Source of the DNA: Terriglobus sp. | GTDB lineage: Bacteria; Acidobacteriota; Terriglobia; Terriglobales; Acidobacteriaceae | Assembly (NCBI GenBank): GCA_023265355.1 | Contig: JAHFTZ010000134.1 | Location: 1-6,808, forward strand | Direction: 5' to 3' | Length of the DNA: 6,808 nucleotides | Part shown: piece after piece, positions 6,229 through 6,808 of the stretch | How the letters are laid out: each line of letters opens with the position of its first letter | Numbering within the stretch: the first letter of the stretch is position 1 | The notes under the pieces: generated by a model | What the model saw: only the letters and a program-made list of their open reading frames with translations | Told to the model about the DNA's origin: nothing | Database searches by the model: none | Program-made: the position numbers and the translations under genes

Positions 6229-6273
6229 CCGCTACCCATGCTTTCGTGCGCTTTGCGAAAGCATGGGTAGCGG
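6229..6273. repeat. Perfect 18-bp inverted repeat between convergent genes (possible terminator)
   Basis: CCGCTACCCATGCTTTCG (6229-6246) is followed after a nine-base loop by its exact reverse complement (6256-6273). The hairpin begins seven bases after the hydrolase stop codon and sits between two genes that read toward each other. On the minus strand a short T run (GGTGTTTT) follows the stem, so it could act as an intrinsic terminator for the transporter gene. On the plus strand no T run follows. Such long palindromes may also be members of a dispersed genomic repeat family, which cannot be judged from one copy. Confidence 0.85.
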
Positions 6274-6322
6274 AGGCATAGAGGGATCTGTCAGGAAAAG
6301 AAAAAGCGGATCCCTCCGCTAC
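6267..6322. repeat. Second, interrupted inverted repeat overlapping the first hairpin
   Basis: The arm GATCCCTCCGCTAC at 6309-6322 is the reverse complement of GTAGCGGAGG (6267-6276) joined to GATC (6285-6288), with eight extra bases (6277-6284) looped out. GAGGGATC at 6281-6288 also pairs directly with 6309-6316. The left arm reuses the right arm of the upstream palindrome, so the two hairpins are mutually exclusive. The spacer is an A-rich stretch, AGGAAAAGAAAAAG (6293-6306). Confidence 0.6.
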
Positions 6323-6349
6323 GCTGCGAGAAGCAAGAGAACAGGGCTT

Positions 6350-6808
6350 CTAAGCCGTCGTCGTCTCGACGTCCATCGGCTCGATTCTCCCCAACAGGAA
6401 GAGATACGCTGCAATCCCAATCAGCAGATACACCGCCGACACACCGAACGCCCACGCGAAGTTATGCCGCGCCGCCACAAGATACCCCGTGATGATCGGC
6501 GCGGAGATCCCCGAGATCTGATTCGAGAGATTCACGATCCCGCCCACCGTGCCGACGCTCCCCTTAGGAGCAATCAAGGATGGCATCGACCAGCCAACAG
6601 GAGCCGCAGCGGCAAGCCCGCCAATGGAGATACTGATCCAGATCAGCGCGCGCATCGGCGTATGAGCGTAAGCAGCACCCAGGATTCCCAACCCGCACGC
6701 TGTGCCGCCAATAAGGATCACCTTGCGCACGCGGTTGGCATCCCACCCGCGCCGGATAAGCGCATCCACCAGCCATCCACCAACGATAAGGTCCGTCACC
6801 GTAGCGAA
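6350..6808 (-). CDS. Major facilitator superfamily transporter, C-terminal part (anion:cation symporter type, hexuronate/glucarate-like)
   Basis: Only the last 152 codons are inside the window, and the frame stays open to base 6808, so this is a C-terminal fragment of a protein of probably 410-450 residues. It is an inner-membrane secondary transporter. The visible part begins FATVTDLIVGGWLVDALIRRG, the G-x-L-x-D-x-x-x-R-R-G loop between two transmembrane helices seen in the MFS. Four further hydrophobic segments follow, starting at VILIGG, ALIWIS, GIVNLSN and FAWAFG. The stretch PVGWSMPSLIAPKGSVGTVGG and the NLSNQISGISAPIITGYLV helix are characteristic of the ACS family of sugar-acid symporters. 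The last residues, EPMDVETTTA, are a cytoplasmic tail. It ends at TAG 6350-6352 and converges on the dehydrogenase/hydrolase cassette, which suggests import of an anionic sugar, an inference from family and location only. Confidence 0.9.
   Translation of the reverse strand, partial: FATVTDLIVGGWLVDALIRRGWDANRVRKVILIGGTACGLGILGAAYAHTPMRALIWISISIGGLAAAAPVGWSMPSLIAPKGSVGTVGGIVNLSNQISGISAPIITGYLVAARHNFAWAFGVSAVYLLIGIAAYLFLLGRIEPMDVETTTA

Noticed and set aside
1..6808. CRISPR array, tRNA/rRNA genes, insertion sequence or phage genes
   Set aside because: No regularly spaced direct repeats, tRNA-like cloverleaf, transposase motif or target-site duplication was seen on either strand.

Overview
The window is a compact, protein-coding stretch of a GC-rich bacterial chromosome, with eight genes, six of them complete. 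Gene style and content (a mammalian-type pterin synthase pair beside folE, a secreted protein built of repeated 'LPxGTPLxVRID' modules, and a zinc dehydrogenase/SDR/metallo-hydrolase cassette) resemble soil Acidobacteriota of the Terriglobia type. That assignment comes from recalled family resemblance, not from a search, and is only moderately secure. There are no RNA genes, insertion sequences or CRISPR arrays.

Left half, all on the minus strand and read right to left: a signal-peptide protein of unknown function with duplicated beta-rich modules (2002-3273); then, after 53 bases, two adjacent 6-pyruvoyl-tetrahydropterin-synthase paralogues (1535-1948 and 1092-1538), GTP cyclohydrolase I folE (485-1066), and the start of the tRNA pseudouridine synthase truB, which runs off the left edge. 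The two PTPS genes share a GTGA start/stop overlap, and folE and truB share another, so this looks like one operon. FolE makes dihydroneopterin triphosphate from GTP, and the PTPS proteins would act on it. Both PTPS copies have the C-x5-HGH spacing of animal tetrahydrobiopterin-pathway PTPS rather than the C-x3-HGH of QueD. The second copy lacks the usual catalytic histidine.

Right half: a short divergent intergenic region (3274-3341) with an imperfect inverted repeat separates that operon from a plus-strand cassette. The cassette holds a zinc-dependent medium-chain dehydrogenase, a short-chain dehydrogenase whose catalytic YxxxK reads YxxxR, and an exported ComEC-like metallo-beta-lactamase-fold hydrolase. 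Successive genes are joined by ATGA overlaps. The C-terminal part of a major facilitator transporter resembling anionic-sugar (hexuronate/glucarate) symporters converges on it from the right edge. Between them lies an 18-bp perfect palindrome followed by a second, competing inverted repeat. A cautious reading is a sugar-acid or polyol utilisation locus, with exported hydrolase, importer and two dehydrogenases. The substrate cannot be read from the sequence.

The best candidates for something undescribed are the duplicated, partly active-site-altered PTPS pair in a folE-truB operon, and the exported MBL hydrolase coupled to the YxxxR dehydrogenase.
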